A stretch of DNA of 64,000 bases from Taishania sp036758285 (GCA_036758285.1 DAIOWV010000006.1:9369-73368), one strand, 5' to 3'; positions 1 to 9,077 are shown, counted from the first letter of the stretch. Numbers and translations: made by a program. Notes: a model not told the origin generated them from the letters alone.

Positions 1-1
1 T

Positions 2-1474
2 TTTGGTCAAACTGCTGCCAAAGGACAACAATTAGATGACCATTACTTTGGTTCAATTCCCGCTAGAGCTACAGCTTTTATGCGTGAATTTGAAACTGAA
101 GCAATAAAATTAGGGATACCAGTTACAACAAGACACAATGAAGTAGCGCCTAATCAATTTGAATGTGCTCCAATTTTTGAAGAATGTAATTTAGCTAATG
201 ACCATAATCTATTATTGATGGATTTAATGGAGAAAGTTGCTAGAAAACATAATTTCAGAGTTTTACTACATGAAAAACCATTTGCAGGCTTAAATGGATC
301 AGGAAAACACAATAACTGGTCATTAAGTACAAATACTGGTGTTAATCTTCTAGCACCTGGGAAAAATCCAAAATCTAATTTACAATTCTTAACGTTTTTC
401 GTAAATACGATAAAAGCAATTGCTGATAGAGCAGATTTATTGCGTGCAAGTATTGCTTCAGCAACAAATGACTATCGATTAGGAGCTAATGAAGCACCAC
501 CAGCAATTATTTCAGTTTTTATTGGAACTTATCTAAGTAATTTACTTGATCAACTTGAGAAAAATGTAAAAGCTGGAAAGATGACACCAGAAGACAAGAC
601 AGAATTAAAATTAAATATTGGAAAAATTCCTCAAATTCTACTTGACAATACTGACAGAAATAGAACATCACCCTTTGCTTTTACAGGAAATAAATTTGAA
701 TTCAGAGCAGTTGGATCATCTGCTAATTGTGGTCAAGCGATGTATGTTTTAAATACAATAATTGCTAAACAATTAAAAGACTTCAAAGTTTCTGTAGATA
801 AAAGAATTGACAATGGAGATGGGAAAGACGAAGCCATTCTTAAAGAATTACAAAAATTAATTAAAGAATCCAAAAAAATTCGCTTTGAGGGCAATGGATA
901 TGGTGAAGAATGGGTGAAAGAAGCTAAAAAAAGAGGTCTTTCAAACCACAAAGACACACCAAATGCATTAAATGTTTGGGGAGAAAAATGGGTCGCTGAC
1001 TTATTTGAAGAAATGGAAGTATTGACAAAAAGAGAATTATTAGCTCGTCAAGAAATTGAATTTGAAAACTACGTTATGAAAGTTCAAATTGAATCAAGAA
1101 TAATGAATGAACTTTCTCAAAACCAAATATTCCCTTCAACTGTTGAGTACCAAAATAAACTTTTAAAAAATGTACTGGAATTAAAAGCACTCTTAGGAGA
1201 AAAAGCTGGTTCCGAAGCTGCTGAAGCGCAATTAAAAATTATCGAAAAGATCTCATTTCACTTAAATAATTTAATCAAGTTAAATTATGAAATGCTTGAA
1301 GCTAGAAAAACTGCAAATAAAATAAGTGATTATCACAAAAAAGCTTTTGAATATTGTGAAAAAGTAAAAATATACTTTGACGACATTCGTTATCATGCTG
1401 ATAAATTAGAATGGCTAGTAGAAGATGAGTTATGGCCTTTGCCAAAATTCAGAGAAATGTTATTTACCAAATAA
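2..1474 (+). CDS. glnN: Glutamine synthetase type III, C-terminal part (5' truncated by window edge)
   Basis: ATP-dependent ligation of ammonia to glutamate; GSIII is the large form common in Bacteroidota and cyanobacteria. The frame is open from base 2, so the first Met at 80 is internal. It reads FGQTAAKGQQLDDHYFGSIP and continues with the GSIII motifs TRHNEVAPNQFE, LLHEKPFAG and NGSGKHNNWS, then NRTSPFAFTGNKFEFRAVGS, which form the catalytic and nucleotide-binding region. The last ~130 residues are the helical C-terminal extension typical of GSIII. About 490 residues are visible out of the ~730 usual for the family, so roughly one third lies upstream of the window. The gene ends at a strong terminator shared with the convergent neighbour. 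Family assignment is secure; the symbol follows usual GSIII naming. Confidence 0.95.
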   Translation, partial: FGQTAAKGQQLDDHYFGSIPARATAFMREFETEAIKLGIPVTTRHNEVAPNQFECAPIFEECNLANDHNLLLMDLMEKVARKHNFRVLLHEKPFAGLNGSGKHNNWSLSTNTGVNLLAPGKNPKSNLQFLTFFVNTIKAIADRADLLRASIASATNDYRLGANEAPPAIISVFIGTYLSNLLDQLEKNVKAGKMTPEDKTELKLNIGKIPQILLDNTDRNRTSPFAFTGNKFEFRAVGSSANCGQAMYVLNTIIAKQLKDFKVSVDKRIDNGDGKDEAILKELQKLIKESKKIRFEGNGYGEEWVKEAKKRGLSNHKDTPNALNVWGEKWVADLFEEMEVLTKRELLARQEIEFENYVMKVQIESRIMNELSQNQIFPSTVEYQNKLLKNVLELKALLGEKAGSEAAEAQLKIIEKISFHLNNLIKLNYEMLEARKTANKISDYHKKAFEYCEKVKIYFDDIRYHADKLEWLVEDELWPLPKFREMLFTK

Positions 1475-1509
1475 AAGAAAAAGCCCAGAATTATCTGGGC
1501 TTTTTCTTT
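1474..1509. terminator. Bidirectional intrinsic terminator between glnN and the convergent barrel gene
   Basis: A 16-bp perfect stem with a 4-nt loop (1490-1493): GC-rich core GCCCAGA/TCTGGGC flanked by A-rich and T-rich tracts on either side. It overlaps the glnN stop codon and lies 20 bp from the stop of the minus-strand gene at 1529, so it can serve both genes. Confidence 0.9.
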
Positions 1510-1528
1510 AAAATATTATTAGTTAGTA

Positions 1529-2110
1529 TTAAAACTTAAATACCAATCCTAGACTTAATGCGTTTAAACCATGTCCAAACTCACCATAAACACCAAAACC
1601 TTCTGTAAAGAAATAACGAACACCTCCGAAAATGTAATGACCAGGAGCGACACTTACATCTGATGACTCACTATTAATTCCTGAATAAGTTGTATATGTA
1701 GATTTTCTATTATGAAAATAAAAACCCGCACCAACTCCAGCATATAAATCCAAACCTTTAACTGGTAAATCAAAATGGTAAGCTGCTCTAGCTATTATTG
1801 CAGTTCGAGACGCTTTATCATTAAAACTTGAATAGTAATTTGAATTGTATTTCTGACTATAAAAAGATTGTCTAATAATTCCACCAACACCAATTCTACC
1901 AATCCCTAATTTTTCAGTAACAATGTATTCATAACCAGCTACAATTGGTCCAAAAGATTTCTTACTCGCCCCATTATAAGATGAGAAGGAGTAAAATGGG
2001 TCGACACCAAGTCCTACATTAATAATTTGATCTCCTTGATTTACCGTTTGAGCATTTACATTATTAAACATCATCAAACCAAAAAATAAAGCAAAAACAA
2101 TTTTTTTCAT
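1529..2110 (-). CDS. Outer-membrane beta-barrel protein, small porin-like
   Basis: A 193-residue protein with a Sec signal peptide (basic MKK start, hydrophobic core, cleavage after VNAQ near residue 21). The mature part has alternating hydrophobic strands rich in Gly and aromatics (AGYEYIVTEKLGIGRIGVGG, FDLPVKGLDLYAGVGAGFYF) and ends in LGLVFKF, with a C-terminal Phe as in many outer-membrane barrels. This fits the broad eight-stranded OmpA/OmpW-like barrel group (often annotated porin family or outer membrane beta-barrel protein). No specific function can be read from it. It appears to be a single-gene unit with its own -7 promoter element and a terminator shared with glnN. Confidence 0.8.
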   Translation of the reverse strand: MKKIVFALFFGLMMFNNVNAQTVNQGDQIINVGLGVDPFYSFSSYNGASKKSFGPIVAGYEYIVTEKLGIGRIGVGGIIRQSFYSQKYNSNYYSSFNDKASRTAIIARAAYHFDLPVKGLDLYAGVGAGFYFHNRKSTYTTYSGINSESSDVSVAPGHYIFGGVRYFFTEGFGVYGEFGHGLNALSLGLVFKF

Positions 2111-2130
2111 ATTTCTAATTTTAATTTGAG

Positions 2131-2138
2131 CAAAAATA
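2131..2138 (-). promoter_or_regulatory. Bacteroidota -7 element for the 2110 barrel gene
   Basis: The minus strand reads TATTTTTG, a perfect match to TAnnTTTG. Its G is 20 nt before the start codon, giving a short predicted 5'UTR of about 15 nt. I did not identify a convincing -33 TTG. Confidence 0.5.
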
Positions 2139-2144
2139 CAACAA

Positions 2145-2177
2145 AAAAAATGCCACTCTTAATAAGTAGCATTTTTT
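2145..2177 (-). terminator. Terminator of the small exported-protein pair
   Basis: A stem AAAAAATGC/GCATTTTTT with one mismatch, continuing as ACT/AGT around a ~7-nt loop. On the minus strand it is followed by a T tract. It sits 18 bp downstream of the stop at 2195. Confidence 0.7.
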
Positions 2178-2194
2178 AATTTTTATTTATAATT

Positions 2195-2569
2195 CTAAAT
2201 GAAAACTGTGGCAGTCGAAACTTTCTCTTGTTCCACCTTAATCACACCTCCACCAGAACTAATTCCATTTTTCACTTCAATATGCGACACAACTACACCA
2301 GCTTGTCCCAATTGATAAACCTCATTGAAATTAAATGTAGCAACACCTGAAGAATTAGTTGTCGCTTTGTAATCCCATAACAATGTATTTGAAGTACCTC
2401 CTGGATCTGAAGGCTTAGGATACATCCTAACAGTAACACCCTGAACAACAACACCTGCAGAATTTCTAACTGTAATTTCTGCAATTGTGTCTTTTTTCTT
2501 ACGACATCCTGTATTCATTCCACTAACAAATACTAACATCAATATCAGAAAACCAAATTTCCTTGCCAT
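2195..2569 (-). CDS. Small exported (probable lipo-)protein with Ig/CarboxypepD-like fold
   Basis: A 124-residue protein with an N-terminal hydrophobic segment ending MNTGC. Cys22 could be lipidated, but the position -3 residue is Asn rather than Leu, so the lipobox is weak. The mature part (AEITVRNSAGVVVQGVTVRMY, then ATFNFNEVYQLG) resembles the beta-sandwich carboxypeptidase-regulatory/Cna-B type fold, with the pattern of a backbone strand, a gap, then a substituent strand ending in V-E. It follows its upstream neighbour by 19 bp in the same direction. The two share length, layout and phrasing (AKIYVRSASNELLADASV versus AEITVRNSAGVVVQGVTV), so they are probably tandem paralogues. Function unknown. 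Confidence 0.75.
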   Translation of the reverse strand: MARKFGFLILMLVFVSGMNTGCRKKKDTIAEITVRNSAGVVVQGVTVRMYPKPSDPGGTSNTLLWDYKATTNSSGVATFNFNEVYQLGQAGVVVSHIEVKNGISSGGGVIKVEQEKVSTATVFI

Positions 2570-2588
2570 AAAACGCTTCTTTAAAATA

Positions 2589-2972
2589 TTACTTTATTAA
2601 CTTAACTGTCTCAACAGCAGTTGTATTAATTCTTGTTCTAATTGTACCAAAACCTTCAGCATTCGAACGTCTTGAAATGATATCAAATTTTGCAACTTTA
2701 ATATTCTTATCAATTTTTGAATAGTAGTCACTCAAGTTAAATTCAACAAAACCTGAACCATTCGTGATTAATGTATCAACATATTCCTGAGTAGATTCAT
2801 TTCCATCAATATCAGCAATAATTACTACGCTAGCATCTGCTAACAATTCATTACTTGCAGAACGAACATAAATTTTCGCAACACTTGGATCTTTATCTTT
2901 ACAAGAATGTAAAACCAGAACTGACAAAACAGCCCCAGAAAATACGATTTTATTCACTAATCTTCTCATCAT
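2589..2972 (-). CDS. Small lipoprotein, paralogue of its downstream neighbour
   Basis: A 127-residue protein with a clear lipobox, LHSC, Cys24, after a hydrophobic stretch. The mature part starts KDKDPSVAKIYVRSASNELL and forms a small beta-sandwich-like domain similar to the next gene. It is the first gene of a two-gene operon (19-bp gap). A degenerate -7 element (TAACTTTA on the minus strand at 2989-2996) lies just upstream. Proteins of this layout in Bacteroidota are usually annotated only as hypothetical lipoproteins. No enzymatic motif is visible. Confidence 0.75.
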   Translation of the reverse strand: MMRRLVNKIVFSGAVLSVLVLHSCKDKDPSVAKIYVRSASNELLADASVVIIADIDGNESTQEYVDTLITNGSGFVEFNLSDYYSKIDKNIKVAKFDIISRRSNAEGFGTIRTRINTTAVETVKLIK

Positions 2973-3170
2973 ACAATATATCAGCCTATAAAGTTAAAGT
3001 ATTTTAACCAATTATAACAAAAAATTGAACATATATTTGTTAACTTCGTATTCAAAATTTTGTTTTTGATGTAAAACACAGCTACAATTTTAAACAAAAA
3101 TTACAGTTAACTACAGTCAACTGAATATTTAACGTAAATAAATGAATAAAGGTTGGAATAATTTGAGCAA

Positions 3171-4193
3171 ATGAAAGATAAAATTGATACACTTTGGGAA
3201 GAAATTAAATCTACAAACATTTCTGGAATACAAGATTTAGAAAATTTCAGAATCAAATATTTAGGTTCAAAAGGAATTGTAAAAGATTTATTTAGTGAAT
3301 TGAAAAATGTTGCAAATGAGCAAAAAAAAGAGGTTGGTCAGTTGTTAAATCAATTTAGAACAAATGTTGAACAACTTTTTGAAGATTATAAATCATCACT
3401 TGACTCATCTAATTCAACAGAAACTAACTTTGACTTTTCGAAACCTGGAAATATTGAATTAACTGGTTCAAGACATCCACTTTCATTAGTTAGAAGTGAA
3501 ATAATTGAAATTTTTTCGCGAATTGGTTATACTGTTTCTGAAGGTCCAGAAATTGAAGATGATTGGCATAATTTCTCAGCACTTAATTTCCCACCAGAAC
3601 ACCCAGCCAGAGACATGCAGGATACTTTTTTCATTGAAAAAGGTGAAAACGAAATGGCTTTACGTACACATACAAGTTCTGTTCAAGTTAGGGTAATGGA
3701 AAATTCAACTCCACCAATCAGAACAATTTCTCCAGGAAGAGTGTATAGAAACGAAGCAATTTCTGCTCGTGCTCATTGCTTTTTTCATCAGGTGGAAGGG
3801 CTTTATATTGACAAAAATGTTTCATTCGCCGATTTGAAACAAACATTATTATATTTTGCCAAAGAACTATTCGGAGAAACAGCTGTTATTCGAATGAGAC
3901 CATCTTACTTCCCGTTTACTGAACCAAGTGCAGAGGTTGATGTATCTTGTACGATTTGTAACTCAAAAGGTTGTAATGTTTGTAAATACACTGGTTGGTT
4001 AGAAATACTCGGATGTGGAATGGTTGATCCAAATGTTTTAGAGGCTTCTGGCATCGACTCAAAAGTTTATTCCGGTTTTGCCTTTGGAATGGGAATTGAG
4101 CGTATATCTCAACTAAAATATAAAGTAAATGACTTACGCCTGTATTCTGAAAATGACGTGCGATTTTTAAAGCAATTTACTTCAGAATTTTAA
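3171..4193 (+). CDS. pheS: Phenylalanine--tRNA ligase alpha subunit
   Basis: Charges tRNA-Phe with phenylalanine as part of the alpha2beta2 enzyme in the cytoplasm. At 340 residues it has the usual length. Visible landmarks are the N-terminal coiled-coil (residues 1-85), motif 1 region GSRHPLSLVRSEI (~97), motif 2 around FHQVEGLYID (~205), the Cys pair region CTICNSKGCNVC, and motif 3 region GCGMVDPNVLEASG then FGMGIERISQLKY near the C-terminus. No Shine-Dalgarno is evident. A shortened -7-like TAATTTG ends only 5 nt before the ATG, so the mRNA may be leaderless. pheT is not in the window, which is usual for this phylum. ytxJ follows after 11 bp. Confidence 0.97.
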   Translation: MKDKIDTLWEEIKSTNISGIQDLENFRIKYLGSKGIVKDLFSELKNVANEQKKEVGQLLNQFRTNVEQLFEDYKSSLDSSNSTETNFDFSKPGNIELTGSRHPLSLVRSEIIEIFSRIGYTVSEGPEIEDDWHNFSALNFPPEHPARDMQDTFFIEKGENEMALRTHTSSVQVRVMENSTPPIRTISPGRVYRNEAISARAHCFFHQVEGLYIDKNVSFADLKQTLLYFAKELFGETAVIRMRPSYFPFTEPSAEVDVSCTICNSKGCNVCKYTGWLEILGCGMVDPNVLEASGIDSKVYSGFAFGMGIERISQLKYKVNDLRLYSENDVRFLKQFTSEF

Positions 4194-4204
4194 TTAGAAA
4201 TAAC

Positions 4205-4573
4205 ATGGGATTATTTTCAAAATCTGTTAAAAAAGAAATTCCTTGGACTGAATTAACATCTGAGGAACAACTAATTGAATCATTGAATTCGAAAGATTTA
4301 ACGTTGTTTTTTTTCAAACATAGCACTAGATGTAGTATATCAGAACTAGCAAAAAATAGATTTGAAAGAGAATGGGAAGACCCCAATCAACCTTTTAAAT
4401 TGTTTTATCTAGACTTGTTGAATTATAGAAATATCTCAAATAAAATTGCAGAACTGACGAATATTGAACATCAATCTCCACAATTAATTGTGTGGAAAAA
4501 TGGTAAGGTAATTTATAACAACAGTCATAATGCTATTCAGTTTCAGGAAAGCTTAAATGCACTAAATTTGTAA
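4205..4573 (+). CDS. ytxJ: Bacillithiol system redox-active protein YtxJ
   Basis: A 122-residue thioredoxin-fold protein of the YtxJ family, a monothiol bacilliredoxin-like protein found in bacteria that make bacillithiol. The diagnostic stretch FFFKHSTRCSIS contains the single active-site Cys43. Downstream, the conserved HQSPQLIVWKNGKVIYNNSH supplies the cis-Pro loop (SPQ) and the terminal His-containing strand. It lies 11 bp after pheS and 35 bp before the cyclase gene, so it is probably co-transcribed with pheS. Family recognition is firm; its substrate is not established. It implies that the bsh genes for bacillithiol synthesis are present elsewhere in this genome. Confidence 0.9.
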   Translation: MGLFSKSVKKEIPWTELTSEEQLIESLNSKDLTLFFFKHSTRCSISELAKNRFEREWEDPNQPFKLFYLDLLNYRNISNKIAELTNIEHQSPQLIVWKNGKVIYNNSHNAIQFQESLNALNL

Positions 4574-4608
4574 ACAAATAAAGCAACTTAATTTTCAAAA
4601 AAAATCAA

Positions 4609-5676
4609 ATGACAAAGCTTCAGACGATTATCGGTATTTCACTTTTTTTAATTCTTTTCACATCATGTGATGAAGAAAAAAAGGACTTTGCCACTTTCAC
4701 TTTCAAAGAGAATTTAGCAATACCTTTTAATTCTGAAGTAGAAATTGAAATCGAACCTTTGGTAGAAAACTTAAAATCTATCGAACTTGAAATTGATGAT
4801 AAAATAGTTTCGAAATGGGATAATCCTAGGAAAAATAAATTGAAATTTACTTTAAATTCAAAAGAATTAGGAATTGGAGCTAAAGGAGTCAATCTAATCG
4901 CAAAAGCAAAAAATGGAGAAATATTTAGAGATGAAAGAATCGTTAGGGTGCTTTCTGACTTAAAGCCCGAATTATGGACTTATGAAGTACTTTCTACTTC
5001 ACCACATAATATTGCAAATTTCACCCAAGGATTTGAATTTAGCGACAATCAACTTTATGAAGCTACTGGACAAAAAGGTGAAAGTAAAATTGCAAAAATT
5101 GACCTAAAAACAGGACTAGACATAAACAAAATAGGATTAGACGCTACTCATTTTGGTGAAGGAATTACGATTCTAGGAGACACGATTTACCAACTGACTT
5201 GGACAACAAACAAATGCTTCCTGTATAACAAAAATACGCTAGAAATTCTTCCTCAAGACTTTACATATCAAGGAGAAGGTTGGGGTCTTTGTAATGATGG
5301 AAAACAAATCATCATGTCAGATGGTACTGAACGATTGACATTTCGCAACCCAAAAACCTTTGCTATTGAAAAAACGATAGAAGTTTACACACACGAACAA
5401 CCTGTAATTAGACTTAATGAACTAGAATATATTAATGGTTTTGTTTTTGCAAATATCTGGATGACAAATAATATCGCAGTTATAGAGCCCGAAACTGGTC
5501 GTGTGATTGGTGTTATTGATGGAAGTAGTTTAGTTACAATCGGTAGAGGACAAATTGGTGAAGTATTTAATGGAATTGCATTTAATAAACAAGAAGATGC
5601 AATCTATTTAACTGGGAAAAACTGGGAGAAGATCATTAAAATTCGATTAAAGAAAGATACCGACCAACTGCAGTGA
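4609..5676 (+). CDS. Glutaminyl-peptide cyclotransferase (glutamine cyclotransferase family) lipoprotein
   Basis: Probably converts N-terminal Gln of exported peptides to pyroglutamate in the periplasm. There is a lipoprotein signal with lipobox LFTSC (Cys20). Residues ~35-115 look like an Ig-type beta domain (LKSIELEIDDKIVSKW). From ~125 onward is the five-bladed propeller of the plant/bacterial glutaminyl cyclase family: NFTQGFEFSDNQLYEATGQKG, then EGITILGDTIYQLTW, YQGEGWGLCNDGKQIIMSDG, and a final VFANIWMTNNIAVIEPETG with NGIAFN. These are the conserved family signatures. Pyroglutamate formation is common on T9SS and lipoprotein cargo in Bacteroidota, which fits the secretion-rich setting. 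It is the last gene of the pheS-ytxJ run. Confidence 0.88.
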   Translation: MTKLQTIIGISLFLILFTSCDEEKKDFATFTFKENLAIPFNSEVEIEIEPLVENLKSIELEIDDKIVSKWDNPRKNKLKFTLNSKELGIGAKGVNLIAKAKNGEIFRDERIVRVLSDLKPELWTYEVLSTSPHNIANFTQGFEFSDNQLYEATGQKGESKIAKIDLKTGLDINKIGLDATHFGEGITILGDTIYQLTWTTNKCFLYNKNTLEILPQDFTYQGEGWGLCNDGKQIIMSDGTERLTFRNPKTFAIEKTIEVYTHEQPVIRLNELEYINGFVFANIWMTNNIAVIEPETGRVIGVIDGSSLVTIGRGQIGEVFNGIAFNKQEDAIYLTGKNWEKIIKIRLKKDTDQLQ

Positions 5677-5822
5677 TGAATTAAATTTTAGATTTCAAAA
5701 AGCAAATCAAAGATAATTCCAAGCTTATAGTCTCTTTCTAAGATAAATAGAAAACACCTGCTCATAAAATCCCCATATTATATAAATATTAAATCAAGTA
5801 AGAGATTTATTCCTTTAAAGAG

Positions 5823-5830
5823 TACTTTTG
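5823..5830 (+). promoter_or_regulatory. -7 element in the 5677-5946 intergenic region
   Basis: TACTTTTG matches TAnnTTTG and would start transcription near 5836, leaving a ~110-nt leader before the gene at 5947. No TTG is found at the -33 position. Apart from this and a weak 6-bp hairpin around 5897-5915, I see no other structure in the 270-bp gap. Confidence 0.4.
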
Positions 5831-5946
5831 CTAAAATGAAGTAAGAAAAAATTAAAAAATCACTTACCTTTACTTACACAGTAAACAGTATTGAGTTTGG
5901 TTTTATTTAAACCATTCATTTACATGTTGTGAACTAACTCGAAACT

Positions 5947-8900
5947 ATGAAAAAGGTAATCTTTACACTCGTCCTAACAACCCCATTAATATTTTTTGGG
6001 CAGAATCCAGGAGGGGTCAATAATTCGAATGCGAACTTACAACTTTGGTTAAAAGCAGATGTTGGAATCTCATTATCTGTGGATAAAGTAACTCAATGGA
6101 ATGATCAATCAGGAAACAACAGACATCATTCACAGACAGCAGATGCAAGAAGACCTTTGTATGTAAACAGTGGGGTAAATGCACTATACAACTTTAACCC
6201 TACAGTTGATTTTAAAAGGGCTAATACGAACAGAATGGAAACTCCCAGCTTCCATTCTTCACTGACAAATTCGGTCTATCTTTTTGTAGTTTCAAGACTA
6301 AATACAGAATCTGGCTATGGTGGTGCGACCTGGCACACAACTTATAGCTTTAATGGGGACTGTATCCATTCCCACTGGTTTGGTATCAATACACGAATGC
6401 GTTTAACTTGTGCCGAAGATGCGGGAGCTACTCTTAACCAAACTTTTGCATTAAATGCTTATATTTTGCCCAATGGCACCACTACTTCTGTTCCATCTCC
6501 AAGGGTAATTTGGAATGGCACACCAACAGACGTCACTAAACGAAGCTACACCATGGCAAATAACACTTATACCATAGGTTGCGACAGAAATAACACTGAT
6601 TATATGAATGGTGATATTGCAGAAGTTATTATATATACAGGAAGTGCTGGCAATGCTGACATTAATATTTCCGATCTTCAAAAAATTCAGAGCTATCTGG
6701 CTTTAAAATATGGTATAACATTAGATACTTCATTCCAACCCAATTACATAGACGCCAGTGGAAATAATATCTGGACAGGTGGAAGTAATATAGGATATCA
6801 AAATCATATTTTTGGTATTGGAAGAGATAACGCTTCAGCCTTACATCAAAAAGTATCCCAGTCAATTAATGACAATTCGACGCTTATCATATCAACAAGT
6901 AACGACTTTACAGCTAATAACACTACAGGGAGAACAAATATAAATAATCAAACTTTTCTGATAGTAGGAGACAATAATCTGTCTACTGCTTATCGAAGTT
7001 TTAACTACACAGGATCAATCCATTCATCTACAGTAAACAGCATTATGGATCGTGTATGGAAAGTTCAGGAAACTGGAGAGACAGGAACTATTTATCTAAA
7101 AAATAATAATCCATATTCTACCTATCTTATTGTTAGTAATGACCCTATCTTTGATGATAGTGACACCTGGATACCTTTAGATGAACACCAAAGTACTCCA
7201 GTAAATTTGATAAACGGTCAATATTTTACTTTTGGGGGATTTTCCATTGCTCCTGGGGGAGAATTAACAGGCTTAGAATTATGGCTAAAAGCGGACTCAG
7301 GAACAAATACAAAAATTAATAACGATCCGTTAACCTATTGGAATGATAATTCACCCAATAAAAACAATCATACTCAAAGTACAGCAAGTAATCAGCCTAG
7401 ATATATAGAGCATGATTTCAACTATAATCCATCCGTCTATTTTGATGGGTCAGATGCTATGATTACAAACTCCTTTGCTAATGGTCAGGAGGCTATTCAT
7501 GTTTTCGCAATGTCAAAAGTAAATGATAATGGCTGGAGAAGTATTTATGGATTTGGAAGAGACGCAACACATGTACAATGGTACAACGGAGGAAGTGTAA
7601 CCAAGCCTTCTGTCTGGACAGGTGTAAATCAGTATCCAATCAGCCTTGCTCTTGGAATAAACTATGGTGTAACGTCTCATATTCTTCCAAAAGACAGCCA
7701 ACGTGTTATACACTGGAATGGAACCACTGGAAACATAGCTGGTACAAACAATTATACCTATAACTCAAATAAAATGGGAATAGGTTCTGATATAAGCAAT
7801 GATGGAAGTTCACTTAGTGAAAGTATGCTTGGAAACATTGCTGAAGTAATTGTTTATAAAACAGGTATACCTGCTACTTCTGGCGGGCCAGTCAATACGA
7901 GCGTAATAGAAAAGATACAATCTTATCTGGCTATAAAATACGGAATGACCTTATCTACCAATTATAAGAATTCTTCTGGTACAACAGTTTTTTTAAACAA
8001 CTTACCCTACAACAACAATATCATAGGTATCGCAGAGGATAAAATCACCTCTCTCCATCAAAAACAATCAAAAACTATTTCTGATTCTACAAGACTATAC
8101 ATAAGTACCTTATCCCCTTTAAACTCTTCAAATACAGGTACATTCACATCGGACAAACAGTATTTAGTAATTGGAGATGATAATAAAGCGTTAAGAAATA
8201 CTGTCATCGCTGATCTTGAAAAACCAGCAGGTATATTAGCAAGACTTGAACGTGAGTGGAAAGTAACAAACACCGATTTTGATGGCACTTTTAATATAGA
8301 TCTACGACTTCAGGATACAATAAATTTAAGGGTAATCCATCTTGGGGAATTAGCCTTATTGGTAGATAATGATGGAAATTTCTCTAATGCCGATATTTAC
8401 CATACAGTACATGGAATTACATTTTCGTATTCTCACCCTATTTTAACAGTAAGTGGTATCCCCACCTCAATAATACCTAAAAACAGTACGTGGTTTATCA
8501 CAATTGGAAGAATGGATATGATTGTTCCGTTATCAGCTAATTTAACACTATTTGAAGTTGTGAATATTAATAATAGATATGTCAACTTGTCATGGAACAC
8601 CGCTTCTGAAATCAATAATGATTATTTTACACTTGAACGCAGTTCTGGGGATTTAGTTTGGCAAAACATCGCCACAATAAATGGAGGTGGAAATTCATCA
8701 ACATTATTAAAGTATAAACACAATGATTATCACCCTCTAACTGGAATCTCATACTACCGAATAAAACAAACTGATTACGATGGGAATACCAATTATTCAC
8801 CTATGAAAACCGTATTTTTTGAAACCAAAAACCTCACCATCTATCCAAATCCAACAACGAAGTCAATAACAGTAGAAGGAGAGGATATCAATCTAGAAAC

Positions 8901-9054
8901 TATTTATATTTTTAGTCCCCTTGGAGAAGAGATTACTTACATGATTGATGTCATACAAGTAAATGAAAAAATAATGCTTGATTTATCAAAACTTGCTAGG
9001 GGAACTTATCTAGTCAAAGTAAATGGTATAAATAATATTATATGTAAGCAATAA
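5947..9054 (+). CDS. Large T9SS-secreted protein with two LamG-like repeat modules
   Basis: A 1035-residue surface or secreted protein. It has a signal peptide (MKKVIFTLVLTTPLIFFGQ). Two long homologous modules follow: each opens with LQLWLKAD or LELWLKAD (residues ~31 and ~440), runs through a concanavalin/LamG-like beta sandwich ending GDIAEVIIYTG or GNIAEVIVYKTG, and continues with a second conserved part, KIQSYLALKYGITL / KIQSYLAIKYGMTL, followed by FGIGRDNASALHQK / IGIAEDKITSLHQK and a closing LIVGDDN-type strand. Near ~875 is a fibronectin-like stretch (VNLSWNTASEINNDYFTLER). The C-terminus, from YPNPTTKSITVEG to the end, is a type A T9SS sorting domain that directs export through SprA. 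The ligand is unknown; adhesion or glycan binding is only inferred. The next cargo gene follows after 23 bp. Confidence 0.88.
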   Translation: MKKVIFTLVLTTPLIFFGQNPGGVNNSNANLQLWLKADVGISLSVDKVTQWNDQSGNNRHHSQTADARRPLYVNSGVNALYNFNPTVDFKRANTNRMETPSFHSSLTNSVYLFVVSRLNTESGYGGATWHTTYSFNGDCIHSHWFGINTRMRLTCAEDAGATLNQTFALNAYILPNGTTTSVPSPRVIWNGTPTDVTKRSYTMANNTYTIGCDRNNTDYMNGDIAEVIIYTGSAGNADINISDLQKIQSYLALKYGITLDTSFQPNYIDASGNNIWTGGSNIGYQNHIFGIGRDNASALHQKVSQSINDNSTLIISTSNDFTANNTTGRTNINNQTFLIVGDNNLSTAYRSFNYTGSIHSSTVNSIMDRVWKVQETGETGTIYLKNNNPYSTYLIVSNDPIFDDSDTWIPLDEHQSTPVNLINGQYFTFGGFSIAPGGELTGLELWLKADSGTNTKINNDPLTYWNDNSPNKNNHTQSTASNQPRYIEHDFNYNPSVYFDGSDAMITNSFANGQEAIHVFAMSKVNDNGWRSIYGFGRDATHVQWYNGGSVTKPSVWTGVNQYPISLALGINYGVTSHILPKDSQRVIHWNGTTGNIAGTNNYTYNSNKMGIGSDISNDGSSLSESMLGNIAEVIVYKTGIPATSGGPVNTSVIEKIQSYLAIKYGMTLSTNYKNSSGTTVFLNNLPYNNNIIGIAEDKITSLHQKQSKTISDSTRLYISTLSPLNSSNTGTFTSDKQYLVIGDDNKALRNTVIADLEKPAGILARLEREWKVTNTDFDGTFNIDLRLQDTINLRVIHLGELALLVDNDGNFSNADIYHTVHGITFSYSHPILTVSGIPTSIIPKNSTWFITIGRMDMIVPLSANLTLFEVVNINNRYVNLSWNTASEINNDYFTLERSSGDLVWQNIATINGGGNSSTLLKYKHNDYHPLTGISYYRIKQTDYDGNTNYSPMKTVFFETKNLTIYPNPTTKSITVEGEDINLETIYIFSPLGEEITYMIDVIQVNEKIMLDLSKLARGTYLVKVNGINNIICKQ

Positions 9055-9077
9055 ATTAATTTAACACATAAAAAATT

